From: Campylorhamphus procurvoides
Lineage: Eukaryota; Chordata; Aves; Passeriformes; Dendrocolaptidae
Reading direction: 5' to 3'
Assembly (NCBI GenBank): GCA_013396655.1
Contig: WBMV01004353.1
Span: 1,206,418-1,270,417, forward strand
Length of the DNA: 64,000 nt
Each line of letters opens with the position of its first letter. The stretch's first letter is position 1. A program made the translations under genes and the position numbers. Shown here in pieces: positions 50,001-60,500 of the stretch. The notes below the pieces were generated by a model. It was not told the origin of the DNA. It did not search any database and saw only the letters and a list, made by a program, of their open reading frames with translations.

Positions 50001-53000
50001 CCCCATGTCTATACATCTCCCCTTTTGGATACCCATATCTGAATTGGCTTACATATAGAGAACACACATCAGAGGGCCATGAAAAGTAATAGTCTGTCCA
50101 GAGGTGCACAGAAGAAACAAATGCATTTTTACTGTACTGCAGGATGCCCTGCAGTCACCTGTTCCTTACCTAGTTACAACAGGATCGGCAGCATGGTTTG
50201 GTCCCCAGCGCCCTAACAAGCCTCTGCCTGTGAGGCCAGTCCTTCCCACTGGATTTCTGAAATAAATGTCACAGTACATGACTTAGAATCCTGAACTGGT
50301 TCTGATCAGAAATGAAGCCCAGTCACACCCAGCTCCTCTGATCTCTGAGGGTCAGAGATCACCCTTAACACAATACACTAAACATGTTTACCACTCCACA
50401 TTCAAAAATATACTCCAAGTGTTCTAAAAAAACCCAACAGCTTAAAGGAGGATTAAAAAACAAAAAAGAAAAGGATAGCAACATGCATTCAGTGTCACCA
50501 CGTGCTTTAAAGGGCAAGAGAGACACAGCATGGTTTTCTCCTTCATCAACTTTTTTTTGTGTGTAATAGCACAGGGAAAGGAAATAGAATGGCTTTGTTA
50601 TTTTCCAGACCTTGTGTCCCGAAATGCTCCTGATCAAGCACACAACCTTGTCTGAAAATGGAGTCCAGTTTCCAAGACTACAGATGCACAGAGTATTCCA
50701 TTATGTACAAAAGGCAGAAATAAGAGAAACTATTTTTAGGTGAGATTACCCATATATGCTATGCCAGGATTTGTCACTGGAAAGAAACACTCTACTCCTC
50801 CACCTCAGCACACAAGTGGAACAAAAGCTTCAGAGCCCCACACCTGGTCAAACCGTGGAAACAATTAATCCGCTGACTCCAGTGCCACCACCACTCTATG
50901 TTGTGACAGTAGTACTGGCTAACCATTTCATGCCTCTCTGCTACAACCTTCTTCCAGAAAGAACTCTGGCACTGAGGTATCTGTCTCTTGGGAAAACTAT
51001 CTTGGCTTTTTTCTAGTATATACCATGTATTAAAACTGATAGACCTGTAAAAGCACCGAAACTATGTTACTGAAAAGAACATGCAAATGAAAAACCACAC
51101 TCACCGGGGTCTTCCATTTTCAACCATGTACAAGCCGTTCAGGCTCTTCCTCTCCACTTCTCCATCTCTTTCATTGAATTTGGGAAAAAACCCTTTATCG
51201 CTATGTGGAAAAGAATAATTTAATAGAGGTAAGTTATAAAACACAAAACACCCAAAAAGCTTCTATGCCAACCAGCAGCACCCATTTGACCAATGAACAG
51301 TTTTTACGAGAACTTAAGCTGCAGACCTTTTCTGTAGGAGGCTAAGGTTGATGACAGTCCCTCTATATTTAATTCTGCTGGCAAAAGCACAGAACTAAAG
51401 TATTTAATATCATCTCTAAATTTTCATTTAGACAAAGTGTTTCGAAGGTATTCTTGTTGAAGTTAGAATCGTAGATTCACAGAATTGTTGCAGTTGGAAA
51501 AGACCTTGAAAATCACTGAGTCCAACCACTAACCCACCACTAAACCACGTCCCTAAGTGTCACATCTGCACATCTTTTAAATACCTACAGGGATGGTGAC
51601 TCATCCACTTCCCTGGGCAACCTGTGTCAATGCTCAATAAACCTTTTGTTGAAGACATCTTTCCAAATATCCAAACTAAGCCTTCCCTGACACAACATGA
51701 GGCCATTTGCTCCTGTCCTATCCCTTGTTACTTGGGAGAAGACACTGACACCCTCCCTGTTACAACCTCCTCTCATGTAGTTGTAGAGAGCGATAAGGTT
51801 CCCTCTGAGCCTCCTTTTCTCCAGCTAAACACCCTCAGCTCCCTCTCATCAGATCTGTGCTCCAGAACCTTCCCCAGCTCTGTTACCCTTCTCTGGACAC
51901 ACTCCAGCACCTCATTATCCTTCTTGCAGTGAGGGGCCCAAACTGAACACAGAATTTGGAGTGCAGCCTCACCAGTGTTGAGTACAGAGAGATAATCACT
52001 GCCGTGGTCCTGCTGGCCACACTATTCCTGATCCAGGCCAGGATGCCATTGGCCTTCTTGGCCACCTGGGCATATAGCTGTTCATGCTGCGCTGCTGGCA
52101 ATGAGCACCTCCAGGTCCTTTTTCACTGGGCAGCTTTTCAAGTCTTCCCCCAGCCTGTAGTACTGCATGGGGGTGTTGTGACCCAAGGGCAGGACTCAGC
52201 ACTTCACCTTACTGAACCTCTTTCAATTGGCCTTGGCCCATTGATCCAGCCTGTCCAGACCCCTCTACAGAGTGTTCCTACCCTCCAATAGATCAACACT
52301 CCCACCCAACCTGGTGTCACCCACAAACTGACAGATCTTTGATAAAGATACTAAACAGAACTGGCCCCAATCCCGAGCCCTGGGAACACCAGCTGGATGT
52401 GACTCCACTCACCACCACTCGGAGCCCGGCCATACAGCCAGCTCTTAACCCAGCAAAGAGTACAGCCACCCAAACCACGAGCAGCCAGATTCTCCAGAAG
52501 AATGCTGTAGGAAATACTGCCTAAGGCTTTACTGAAGTCCAGGTAAACAACATACATAGCTTTTCCCTCACCCCCAAACAAAGCAGGTCACCCTGTATTA
52601 AGAGGAGACCAGGACAGCCAAGCAAGATTCACCTTTCATAAACCTATTTTTGCTGGATCTGATCATCTTGCTGTCCTGCACACTTTGCATAATGCAAGAT
52701 GATCTGCTCCATAACCTTCTCCACCACCAAGGTCAGACAAGCAACTTTCTGTCAATACAAAGGAATTTTATTTCCTTTCCCAAAAGCAATTCCCTCCAAA
52801 CTGTCACAAGTTTCAAACTACTGGTTAGCCTCTTCCACACACAGTTTTCTTGGAAAGTTATTCTAATACCTAAATAATGACTCCGCATTTTAAGGTATTA
52901 CTAACACCTACTAAAAAAGATTATCTGACAATTTCACAACTATGCCTTGGCAGAACATCAGCACACCTTGGGAGTCTGAGGATTGCCTTGCAATCAACAG

Positions 53001-55834
53001 AACATTAAACTCAACTAAGAGTTAATAAAAACACATGCTCACACAGCAGTGGGGAACGAGGAAGGTAAGGCTGAAACCTCAAGTGCCTACAGAGATGTTG
53101 CATACACCAGAATCACCATTTCACAATATCACAAGTTACACTAGATGCATGATCTAACTTTCTAGCCCAGAAGCATACAGCATTTCTTGAGAGAAGAACA
53201 TATTCACAGAACCAATAAAAATGAACACACATAGTCACAAAAAAAAAAACGAATTACAGTCATGCATTCAACCTGTCACATTTCCCGAGTCAGAGCACTC
53301 AACTCAAGAACTACCATTCTTTCTTTTCTCATGTTGCATTCAATCCATGAAAAAGTATATTATGAAAACATTCTCCCAAATTCCCAAGGAGTAACATAAG
53401 AGAAACACTGCACAACATCAAGAGCTAACCATTACTTCAATCTCAATCACCAGCTCAGTAAAATCATGTGTCAAAAACCTTAACAGCTAACCCAAATGAT
53501 TCAGTTCTCTAACCACCACTTTTTGTAGTCTCGACTTTCACACATCACTGCAGAATCACACATCACTTAAGCTGATGCTCATGTAAACTCAGGTCGTCAC
53601 TATTTCCTGCTTCCATGTTCACAGGAGAAAAGAGCCACCATTTCCACTCACTTGATTTGGGGATCTGCCCAACTGGGTCCAGACAAAACAGACTTTGCAG
53701 TGTACTCCACGGGATTATAATCTTCCCACTCGGTCAGCCAGTCCACTTTATCGTCAGGAACGTGGCTACGCTCAGTGTGAGATCCTGGATATGGGGACGT
53801 GAGAGCTTTGCTGTGGTAGAACTTTGCGCTGTAACTGTTGAACATGTTCACAGGATGAAGATGGGACCAACAGTTTGCAGATGAGCTACTGAAAATTTAA
53901 AAATAAAAAAAGAAATATATCATCTCATTCATTAGACTTTAACCTGTTACCTAAACCCAGATCTGCAGAGTACATGACAGCAAATGGAACAGACTCAGCT
54001 CTTTTCAGACAACTCTCAGTAATACATCATTGGTTCTTTCAGGCACCATGCAAATGTATGCAAGACCAACAAGTTGGAATTTTACCATCAGATACTTGAA
54101 GCAGAAGACTACTGTGCTACTCTACTAGATACACATGAAGATTTCATAGCATGAGGAGAAGCCGAAAACTAGAATTTCTATTCCAGAATGTGTGGAACAG
54201 TGACTAGTTAGCAGTCATATGAAAGGAAACCTCAAGGACATTTACCATAAATGCAGCAAGAAGGTCTGCTCGAGCATTAAATCTCTATGTGGACATTCTG
54301 TCAATAAAACAACACAGGCTTGCAGAAGTCCTGCTCTTGCATCCAGTGGTAGACCATATAAGACCACAAATGAAATATCCAAGAACCTGAGCAACACAGC
54401 TCTACAAGCTGCAGTGAGCATCAAAATACCATTTTGTGTAATACCAAGTGGGATAACACACACCTTGCTTTTCAGTTTCAAAAAAGGCTAGACCTATGAA
54501 ACAAGGTTAAAAGAAAAAAATACTTGAAACCTCTAGTTATTTTATTTTGCCACGGGTTTTCAGAAGCTGAAAGACCAATCAATGGTAAAATACTTACAAC
54601 AGGTTAGGCTATGGTGCCTCTTCATCAGTTCTTAAAAACTCTACACAGATTTTCTTCAAGGCACAAAGCAGCTTTCCTGAACTCATTTTTTTTTACCTGC
54701 TACAAAAACAAGGATGATTACTCTAGATAAGAGGCTTAAAGCTTAGGGAGGGGTTCTAACCTATAAGACTACCCTAAAAACAAGATATTTATAAATTCTT
54801 AGTGAAAGATTGGAGGGGGGGGTTAGTAGTAAAGAATCACTTTCACTATGTATCTCCTCTGCAAAAGAATGTTCAGATTTTAACAGCCTAATATCTGAGC
54901 GAGGTGACGATGGGACTAACGAGTTTTAGGCTAAAAAAAACCAACAAAAAACCCACAAAAAACAACTCATACATTATTTACCCTGGTATTTGAACCCAGA
55001 TGTGAATGTTGCATTACAACTGGCAAAACAGGCCATGCTTTTTGAAAAACAGCAGCTCCAGCTCCAAAAATCTCAGATGCCATGAAATCTTCAGGTGCAT
55101 CTGGGAGTGCAGGCTCTGCCTCTCACTTTAGTTCAGAGTCCAGTGGCCACAATTACAGCACATGACTGTCTCAATACCGCAATTCTCAAAAGCACACATC
55201 ACTGAATCAATTAGGTTGGAAAAGACCTTTTGAGATAATCAGGTCCAACTTATGACCAAACACACCACTGTGTCAACCAGACCACGGCACTGAGTGCTAC
55301 CACATCCAGTCTTTCCCTGAACACCTTCAGGGATGGTGACTCCCCCTCCGCCCCGGGCAGCCCATTCCAACGCCTGGCTATGCTTTCTGTGAAGAAATAA
55401 GTCCTAATATTCAAGACTTGAAGTTCACCAAAAAACCAGAGATGTGAGGAAGGGCAACGCCGCTTTTTGCGTTTCTCACTAATCCCTTCACTATGAAGGA
55501 CGGCTCGGTCAGGGTTCCTGACGAATCCCAAGAGGGATATCCCAAGAGCCGGGATAGGAGGAAGCAGAGGGCCGGGGTGGGATCTCGGCCGGGCCATGAG
55601 GAGGCCGCTCCCCTCAGAACAAGGCGCCGATCCCCGGCAGCGGCTCCGTGTCCCGGCCCGGCCCTCCAGCAGGGCCGGCGGTCCCTGCCGGCCAGGCCAG
55701 GCCAGGCCAGGCCGTACCTGCGGGCTATACCTGCGGGCCAGGCCGTACCTGCGGGCAGCGCCCCGGGCAGACAGCACCACGGACAAGGAGAGCACGGCGA
55801 CCGCCCGTCCCAGGGACCCGCCCGGCAGCAGCAT
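46846..55834 (-). CDS. NUDT9: ADP-ribose pyrophosphatase, mitochondrial (eight exons)
   Basis: Nudix hydrolase that cleaves ADP-ribose to AMP and ribose 5-phosphate with Mg2+. The family is mitochondrial and is the enzyme relative of the TRPM2 channel C-terminal domain. Exons in transcript order: 55834-55749 (or 55731), 53888-53652, 51200-51105, 50256-50170, 48947-48836, 48421-48275, 48031-47947 and 47021-46846. All phases close to 341 codons (347 with the longer exon 1), against 350 in human. Residues 1-28 form an Arg-containing hydrophobic presequence. The Nudix box is G207-x5-E213-x7-R221-E222-F-x-E225-E226. It keeps the catalytic REF-x-EE that is lost in TRPM2, so the enzyme should be active. 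The start ATG is at 55834; a GTG six bases upstream is not used. It is head to head with the HSD17B gene and carries CR1 insertions in introns 1 and 2. Confidence 0.97.
47947..48031 (-). CDS. NUDT9: NUDT9 seventh coding exon
   Basis: The acceptor is GACCTTAG and the donor ACAG|GTGAAT. It encodes residues 256-283, [20 protein letters not shown] then AVNYHDET, nearly identical to human. This region helps form the ADP-ribose site. Confidence 0.97.
48275..48421 (-). CDS. NUDT9: NUDT9 sixth coding exon (Nudix box)
   Basis: The acceptor is ATCTAAG and the donor GTG|GTGAGC, phase 0 at both ends. It encodes residues 207-255 with [20 protein letters not shown], the metal-binding Nudix motif, then a charged helix ending in NLFSQDHFV. 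Confidence 0.97.
48836..48947 (-). CDS. NUDT9: NUDT9 fifth coding exon
   Basis: The acceptor is CACCTGCAG-like (CTGCAG before 48947) and the donor GGG|GTAAGG. It encodes residues 170-206, [20 protein letters not shown] then [17 protein letters not shown]. Confidence 0.97.
50170..50256 (-). CDS. NUDT9: NUDT9 fourth coding exon
   Basis: The acceptor is TTATTTCAG and the donor CTAG|GTAAGG. It encodes [20 protein letters not shown] then HAADPVVT (residues 141-168), with split Arg codons on both sides. Confidence 0.97.
   Translation of the reverse strand, partial: KSSGKDWPHRQRLVRALGTKPCCRSCCN
51105..51200 (-). CDS. NUDT9: NUDT9 third coding exon
   Basis: The acceptor is CACATAG and the donor CCG|GTGAGT. 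It encodes residues 109-139: [20 protein letters not shown] then [11 protein letters not shown]. The first base completes Asn108. Confidence 0.96.
51468..52735 (-). mobile_element. CR1 LINE, about 1.27 kb, in NUDT9 intron 2
   Basis: Reverse-strand CR1 with its 3' end at 51468 (CACAGAATTGTTGCAGTTGG) and decayed ORF2 inside. Reverse-transcriptase phrases are recognisable on the minus strand: YLDFSKAL near 52.53 kb and [17 protein letters not shown] near 52.0 kb. Both frames are broken by stops. Its orientation is the same as NUDT9. It is 5' truncated and inactive. Confidence 0.93.
53652..53888 (-). CDS. NUDT9: NUDT9 second coding exon
   Basis: The acceptor is AAATTTTCAG and the donor CAA|GTGAGT. 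It is entered with two bases of a Ser codon already read and encodes residues 30-107, [13 protein letters not shown], then [20 protein letters not shown] and [19 protein letters not shown], matching the human N-terminal domain. The internal Met at 53851 is not the start of the mitochondrial form, but could start a shorter one. Confidence 0.96.
55198..55425 (-). mobile_element. CR1 LINE 3' end in NUDT9 intron 1
   Basis: A reverse-strand CR1 tail starting CACTGAATCAATTAGGTTGG-like at 55198 and containing GGGATGGTGACTCCCCCTCC and the CCCATTCCAACGCCTGGC motif. It is about 230 bases long, close to the edge of the CpG-rich promoter region and in the same orientation as NUDT9. Confidence 0.9.
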
Positions 55835-56390
55835 CGGCACCTCCGACCGCCGCCTCAGCCCCGGCCGGGACTCCGGTCCGGGATAACCCTGCGGGACCCC
55901 GCTGCTTCCCGGCGGATCCCTGCCCGCACACGGCTGGAAGGCCGCCCCGCAGCGAAGCCAATGGCAGCGGCAGTGTCAGGGACGGAGCTCATGGCCCGGA
56001 GCAGCCCCGCGGTGCCGGGATGGGCACGGGTACCCAGACTGGGGCCGGCAACACCCCAGGGCTCTGGGCAGCATTACAGCTCCCTGCCCCGCGTTCCGGG
56101 GTGGGCGGGATGCTGGGAGGGGACACAGCCAGCCCAGCTGACCCCAGCGAGCCAAAGGGATGCTCCGCCACGCCGGACGTCACTCCGACGGGATCGCCAT
56201 CCAGGAAGAAGGAGGAGGAGAAGGAGGAAGGGGCGGGCATTGGTTATTTACCGCGTTTGGCTTCCGGAGCCGAGCCCCGGCTTGCTAGGGAGTGGGCGGG
56301 CACCGCCGGGAGAGGGGGAGGAGGGAGCGAGTTATATTTGGGGTTTCGTCTTTGCCCCCACGCGAACAAGGTTTCAATGCCGCTTCAGTG
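55560..56390. promoter_or_regulatory. CpG-rich region over NUDT9 exon 1 and promoter
   Basis: Dense CpG and GC content begins sharply at about 55560 and continues upstream of NUDT9. CCAAT-type sites occur at 55958-55962 and 56239-56243 (ATTGG on the plus strand), the latter next to a GGGCGGG box at 56231. No TATA box is convincing for NUDT9. This is a typical housekeeping CpG-island promoter. Confidence 0.7.
55731..55834 (-). CDS. NUDT9: NUDT9 first coding exon (mitochondrial presequence)
   Basis: ATG at 55834-55832 opens [20 protein letters not shown] then LSARGAAR, similar in pattern to the human [20 protein letters not shown] start. Three donors with AG|GTA lie in tandem, at exon ends 55749, 55731 and 55718. 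The first two leave phase 2, which the next exon requires, and differ by six codons (18 nt). The third leaves phase 0 and would shift the frame. I list the longer in-frame form; 55749 is equally possible. Confidence 0.85.
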
Positions 56391-56466
56391 ACCTGCGCTG
56401 TCTCACCCTCCCGTGTTGTCCTGTCTCCCGTGATCGGCTGGAAATGGGGGGGTGTCAGAGTGGCCC

Positions 56467-57150
56467 GGTGATCCCGCCATGATTCCCCCTAGTGATCCTC
56501 CGGTGATTCCCCGGTGATCTCCCCATGACCCTCCCTGTGATCCCTCAGTGATTCCCCCCGTGATTCCCCGGTGATCCTCCCGTGATTCCTCCGGTGATCT
56601 CGTGGTGATCCACCCGTGATCTCCCCGGTTATCCCGCTGATCCCTCTGGTTATCCTCCCTATGATCCCACCCGTGAAACCCCCGCTGATCCCTCCNNNNN
56701 NNNNNNNNNNNNNNNNNNNNNNNNNNNNNNNNNNNNNNNNNNNNNNNNNNNNNNNNNNNNNNNNNNNNNNNNNNNNNNNNNNNNNNNNNNNNNNNNNNNN
56801 NNNNNNNNNNNNNNNNNNNNNNNNNNNNNNNNNNNNNNNNNNNNNNNNNNNNNNNNNNNNNNNNNNNNNNNNNNNNNNNNNNNNNNNNNNNNNNNNNNNN
56901 NNNNNNNNNNNNNNNNNNNNNNNNNNNNNNNNNNNNNNNNNNNNNNNNNNNNNNNNNNNNGCTGATCCTCCCTGTGATCCCCTGCTGATCCCCCCCGGTG
57001 ATCCCGCTGATCCCTCCCCGGTGATTCTGCTGATCTTCCCTATGATCCTCCCCTATGATCCCATCCGTGATCCCTGCCCGGTGACCCCGCCCGCTGATCC
57101 CTCTGATCCCTCCCCGCTGATCCCCCCGCTGATCCCGCTGATCCCCCCCT
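56467..57150. repeat. TGATCC-type minisatellite interrupted by an assembly gap
   Basis: Imperfect tandem units of roughly 11-16 bases built on TGATCC or TGATTCC plus a C-rich spacer (for example GTGATCCTCC, CTGATCCCTCC, GTGATTCCCC). They run from about 56467 up to the gap and again from 56961 to about 57150. Copies differ, so the array is not freshly expanded, but true length is unknown because of the gap. It lies between the NUDT9 and HSD17B promoters. Confidence 0.9.
56696..56960. other. Assembly gap (265 N)
   Basis: A run of 265 undetermined bases inside the minisatellite. Assembly collapse at a GC-rich tandem array is the likely cause, so the gap length should not be trusted. Confidence 0.99.
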
Positions 57151-57159
57151 CTCCCATCC

Positions 57160-57295
57160 ACGCTCACCCCGGCGCTCACCTCGGCCCGGCCCCGCCCCCG
57201 GGGCTGATCCGCGCTCTGATTGGACTAGGCGCCCCGGGGGGTGTGGCCCGGGCCGGGGCGGGGCGCGGGCGCGGAGCGGGTGCCGCGGGAGGAGG
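57160..57295 (+). promoter_or_regulatory. HSD17B11 proximal promoter
   Basis: CpG-rich DNA with an inverted CCAAT box (ATTGG, 57219-57223) about 75 bases before the start codon. GC boxes lie on both sides (CCCCGCCCCC near 57190 and GGGGCGGGGC near 57254). No TATA box is present. The arrangement fits a short 5' UTR and a housekeeping-type start. Confidence 0.65.
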
Positions 57296-57505
57296 ATGGG
57301 GCTGGTGCTGGAGCTGCTGCTGTTCCTGGGCACGCTGGTGTTCTCCTACCTGGAGGCGTTCGTGAAGCTCTTCCTGCCCGTGAGCAGAAAGTCCGTCAGC
57401 GGGGAGCTGGTGCTCATCACGGGCGCTGGCCACGGCGTCGGCAGAGCCACCGCCCTCGAGTTCGCCAAGCGCCAGAGCCGGCTGGTGCTCTGGGACATCA
57501 GCAAG
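57296..57505 (+). CDS. HSD17B11: HSD17B11/13 first coding exon
   Basis: ATG at 57296 with G at +4. It encodes residues 1-70: a hydrophobic N-terminal segment ([20 protein letters not shown]), RKSVSGE, then the cofactor-binding TGAGHGVG at 42-49 and RLVLWDISK. The donor is AAG|GTAAAG, phase 0. The open frame that runs on into the intron to 57823 is not coding. Confidence 0.95.
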
Positions 57506-60500
57506 GTAAAGGCTCGGCCCGTGTCCCCGCTGCTCCCCTCCGGAGCCCAGCGAGGCCATCGCCGCCCCGGCCCCGCAGCAGCCCCTGCCCCAGCACAGCG
57601 CTCGGCCCCGCTGGCCCCGCATGGCCCGGCTCGGCAGCGGCACCCCCGGCACAGGCGCTGCCCCGGGGAGGGATGTGCTGGGCACTGGAGCCGCTGCCGG
57701 GGCTGCCGGGCACGGCACGCCCGGACCAGCAGCCTGGCTGTGCTCGGGAGCGGGTTTGCCTGCCCGGGTCTCCCTGGCCTCGGGTGCTTTGCAGACCCTG
57801 CTGCGGGAGGTGTTTTCTCTTGACCCACCGCAGCAGCAGCATCGCTGCGTGCGAGCCCCGCTGCTCTCGGGGGCACCTCCAGGTGTAGGTGGCTCCTGCA
57901 TTGCTCAATGTTTACACTGGCTCAGATTCCATTCCAGATAATGTGACTGGAAGGCAGAGAGACCTTGGCAGGTGGAGGCTGGACAGCAGAGAGTGGGAAA
58001 GGTTTCTGAGACAGTGGGTCAGGAGCTGCAGAGTTCATCCTGTCCTCTTGAGGCTGCAGAACCAGAACCCAGCCCCCCACAAACAGGCAAAAATACCCCA
58101 AAGCAAACCCAAGCTGAGGACAAGGGGATGTAGAAACAGGGAAGATACTGTAGAACATTTTCCCTGTTTGTGCTGCCTGCTTTGGCTAAGACCAGACACT
58201 GGAGGGGTGGAGGAGGCTTGGCCTCACTCTCCAAGTGTGTACAGGGCTGCAACAAAGTACAGCGTTGTCCTTGTTCACTGGATGGAATGTGGAGATTAAG
58301 GAATAAATTTAGTAGAGAGCGACACCTGGCTTTGGTGTTGGGAAACATATTGTAAGGATGGGTGTAAGGAATTGAAATTCAGTACCAAAGGAGGTGGTGG
58401 ATTCCGGAGGATTTAAAAGCATGCTTCTCCAGTCCAGCTACCTTGACAGGGCCTCCTCCCCAGGGGCTCTCAGTGTTAAGCAGCAGCCAGGACTGAGGGC
58501 AATCACACACTGCAGGGACCTGCACAGGTAATGACAGATGCTGAGCTGTCCCAGGCAATTTGTGACCTGGGGCTTTTCACTGCACAAGTCATCTGGCACC
58601 TGGCAACAAAGCTAAAGCAAATTCACTTCTGCCATGGCTTATTGAGTTGATAAAGTGCCTTAGAGGAGCTTCTGTTCTGTGTCAAATGCCATTGTTGAAA
58701 GAAAACTCTCTACATTTTGCACTGTGGAGGGAACTTCTCAGAGCCAGTCTGTGAATACAGAAACACATAGAGCCACTTTTCATATATTGGGGTATCAGAC
58801 AGGTCTGTGTTTTAAGAGCTCTGTTTCCACTCACAGTGTCTGCCTGCTGTGCTGTGATAGGCTCTGTGTGCCCCTTTTCTGCAGTTTAGCTACATGTGCC
58901 TTACCAAGGCAAACTCACTCTTGTTACCACATTGCATTTCTGGCAGTCAGTCCACTTAGGTCCAAAATTTAAGGCTGGAATGCCTGTCCTCCCAAGGACC
59001 CCACCTTACAGCTCCTTCCCTAGGGAGCCATGATCTGTTCAGAGCCCTGGCAGTGGTTACACAGTTAAGAGACATCTGCAGCCTGTGACTGCCCTGCCAC
59101 GATGCCTGAGCAGCAACACGAGGGCAGGGCCGGTTATGCACAACTGTTTCTCTTTCCTGCCCCTTCCAGCATGGCGTTGACGAGACGGCAGCAGAATGCA
59201 AAAGCCTGGGAGCCACTGTTGAAGCCTTCGTGGTGGACTGCAGCAAACGGGAGGAGATCTACAGTGCTGCAGAAAAGGTAGGGGAGCAGGGGCAAAGCCA
59301 AAGGCTCACCCAAACATGCTGGATTTTCAGAAAAGTCAGGAAAACGAGAAAAGAGGCATTGCAGGCAAATCCCCGCTCCTTGCTTTCCTCTGTAAACAGA
59401 GAGATGTAACACTTCCGAGGTCACAGCCAGGCTTATCTTCTTTACTGAGGCCCCAGGGCATCATTCCTCATTGCCAAGTTTGCTCTGTAGAGTTCCAGCC
59501 TCTGAAGGAACAGAGACAACACTGAGGACATATAAAACATTTTTCTGTAAAGGCTCTGGTCCAGCTGGCTGAGAACAGTCAGTACTTTTATAGTCCCAAG
59601 TGTGACTTACAGAGTCCAAACTGTGTCTGTGCGCAGGGTGTGGAGAACAATAAATTTTGGCAGTAATTATTTAAGGGAGGAGGATCAGATCTAAACCAGA
59701 TTCATGGAACTACTGCACAATTCCTGCCACATCTGGAAAAGAGGTGTGATCTTCCTCTCCATAAGAAACAATGCTAAGAAATAAATGTTGCACGTCTTCT
59801 GCAGCTTTGCATTTTTTGTATTTTATTTTTTTTATAATGAATGACGGACAGACTTCTAGGCTTTTTTTTTGTCTCCAAAAGGTGAAGAAGGAAATTGGGG
59901 ATGTGACCATCCTGGTGAACAATGCTGGTGTGATCACAGCTGCTGACCTGCTCTCGACTCAGGACCACCAGATAGAAAGAATGTTTGAAGTCAACATTCT
60001 TGCTCACATGTGGGTAAGGGCCACTACCATCTCCACACCTACTTTTTTGGGGAGCGTTGTTGGGAAGGCATAGTTAAAGTAACCATTATTACCAGTGAAT
60101 TACCAAAGTGTCTTTTGGGTGTGGACAGCACAGGGGCACCTCAGTAGATTGTCTTTGGGAAACTTGAAGAGCCTCTTGGTGATCTGAGCAGGTTGGTGAC
60201 AGCCTCATGTGCAGCACGGGTTGGTGTCTCTCAGAGCTGTAGTGGGGCTTACAGAGTGGGAGGGTTTCAGCTCTTAAGCAACACTTGTTTGCAGCAGAAG
60301 GAGCAGGTACAGTCTGACAAGGGTTTCAGTGCGTGTGCTGGGGATGAGACACTCTCAGCGTTGGCACTGGCACCTGCAACTTAAAGAGCTGCATAGGGGA
60401 GAAGTGAAAATCAGATCCTGTTCATTGGAGAGCAGCTTGCCAGATGCAGCAGCTGATCAGAGAACAGGTATCCCTGTGGCTCTCAGAACATGAGGCACTG

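Noticed and set aside
55493..56482. 329-codon plus-strand frame over the NUDT9 CpG island
   Set aside because: Arg/Pro/Gly-rich composition artefact on the strand opposite NUDT9 exon 1.
56403..57365. Repetitive 'collagen-like' or Ile/Pro-rich proteins over 240 codons on both strands
   Set aside because: They run through the minisatellite and the 265-N gap; the repeats, not selection, keep the frames open.
57346..57908. Minus-strand frames of 130-240 codons over HSD17B exon 1 and intron 1
   Set aside because: GC-rich antisense frames; the plus strand has the SDR motifs and a matching donor.
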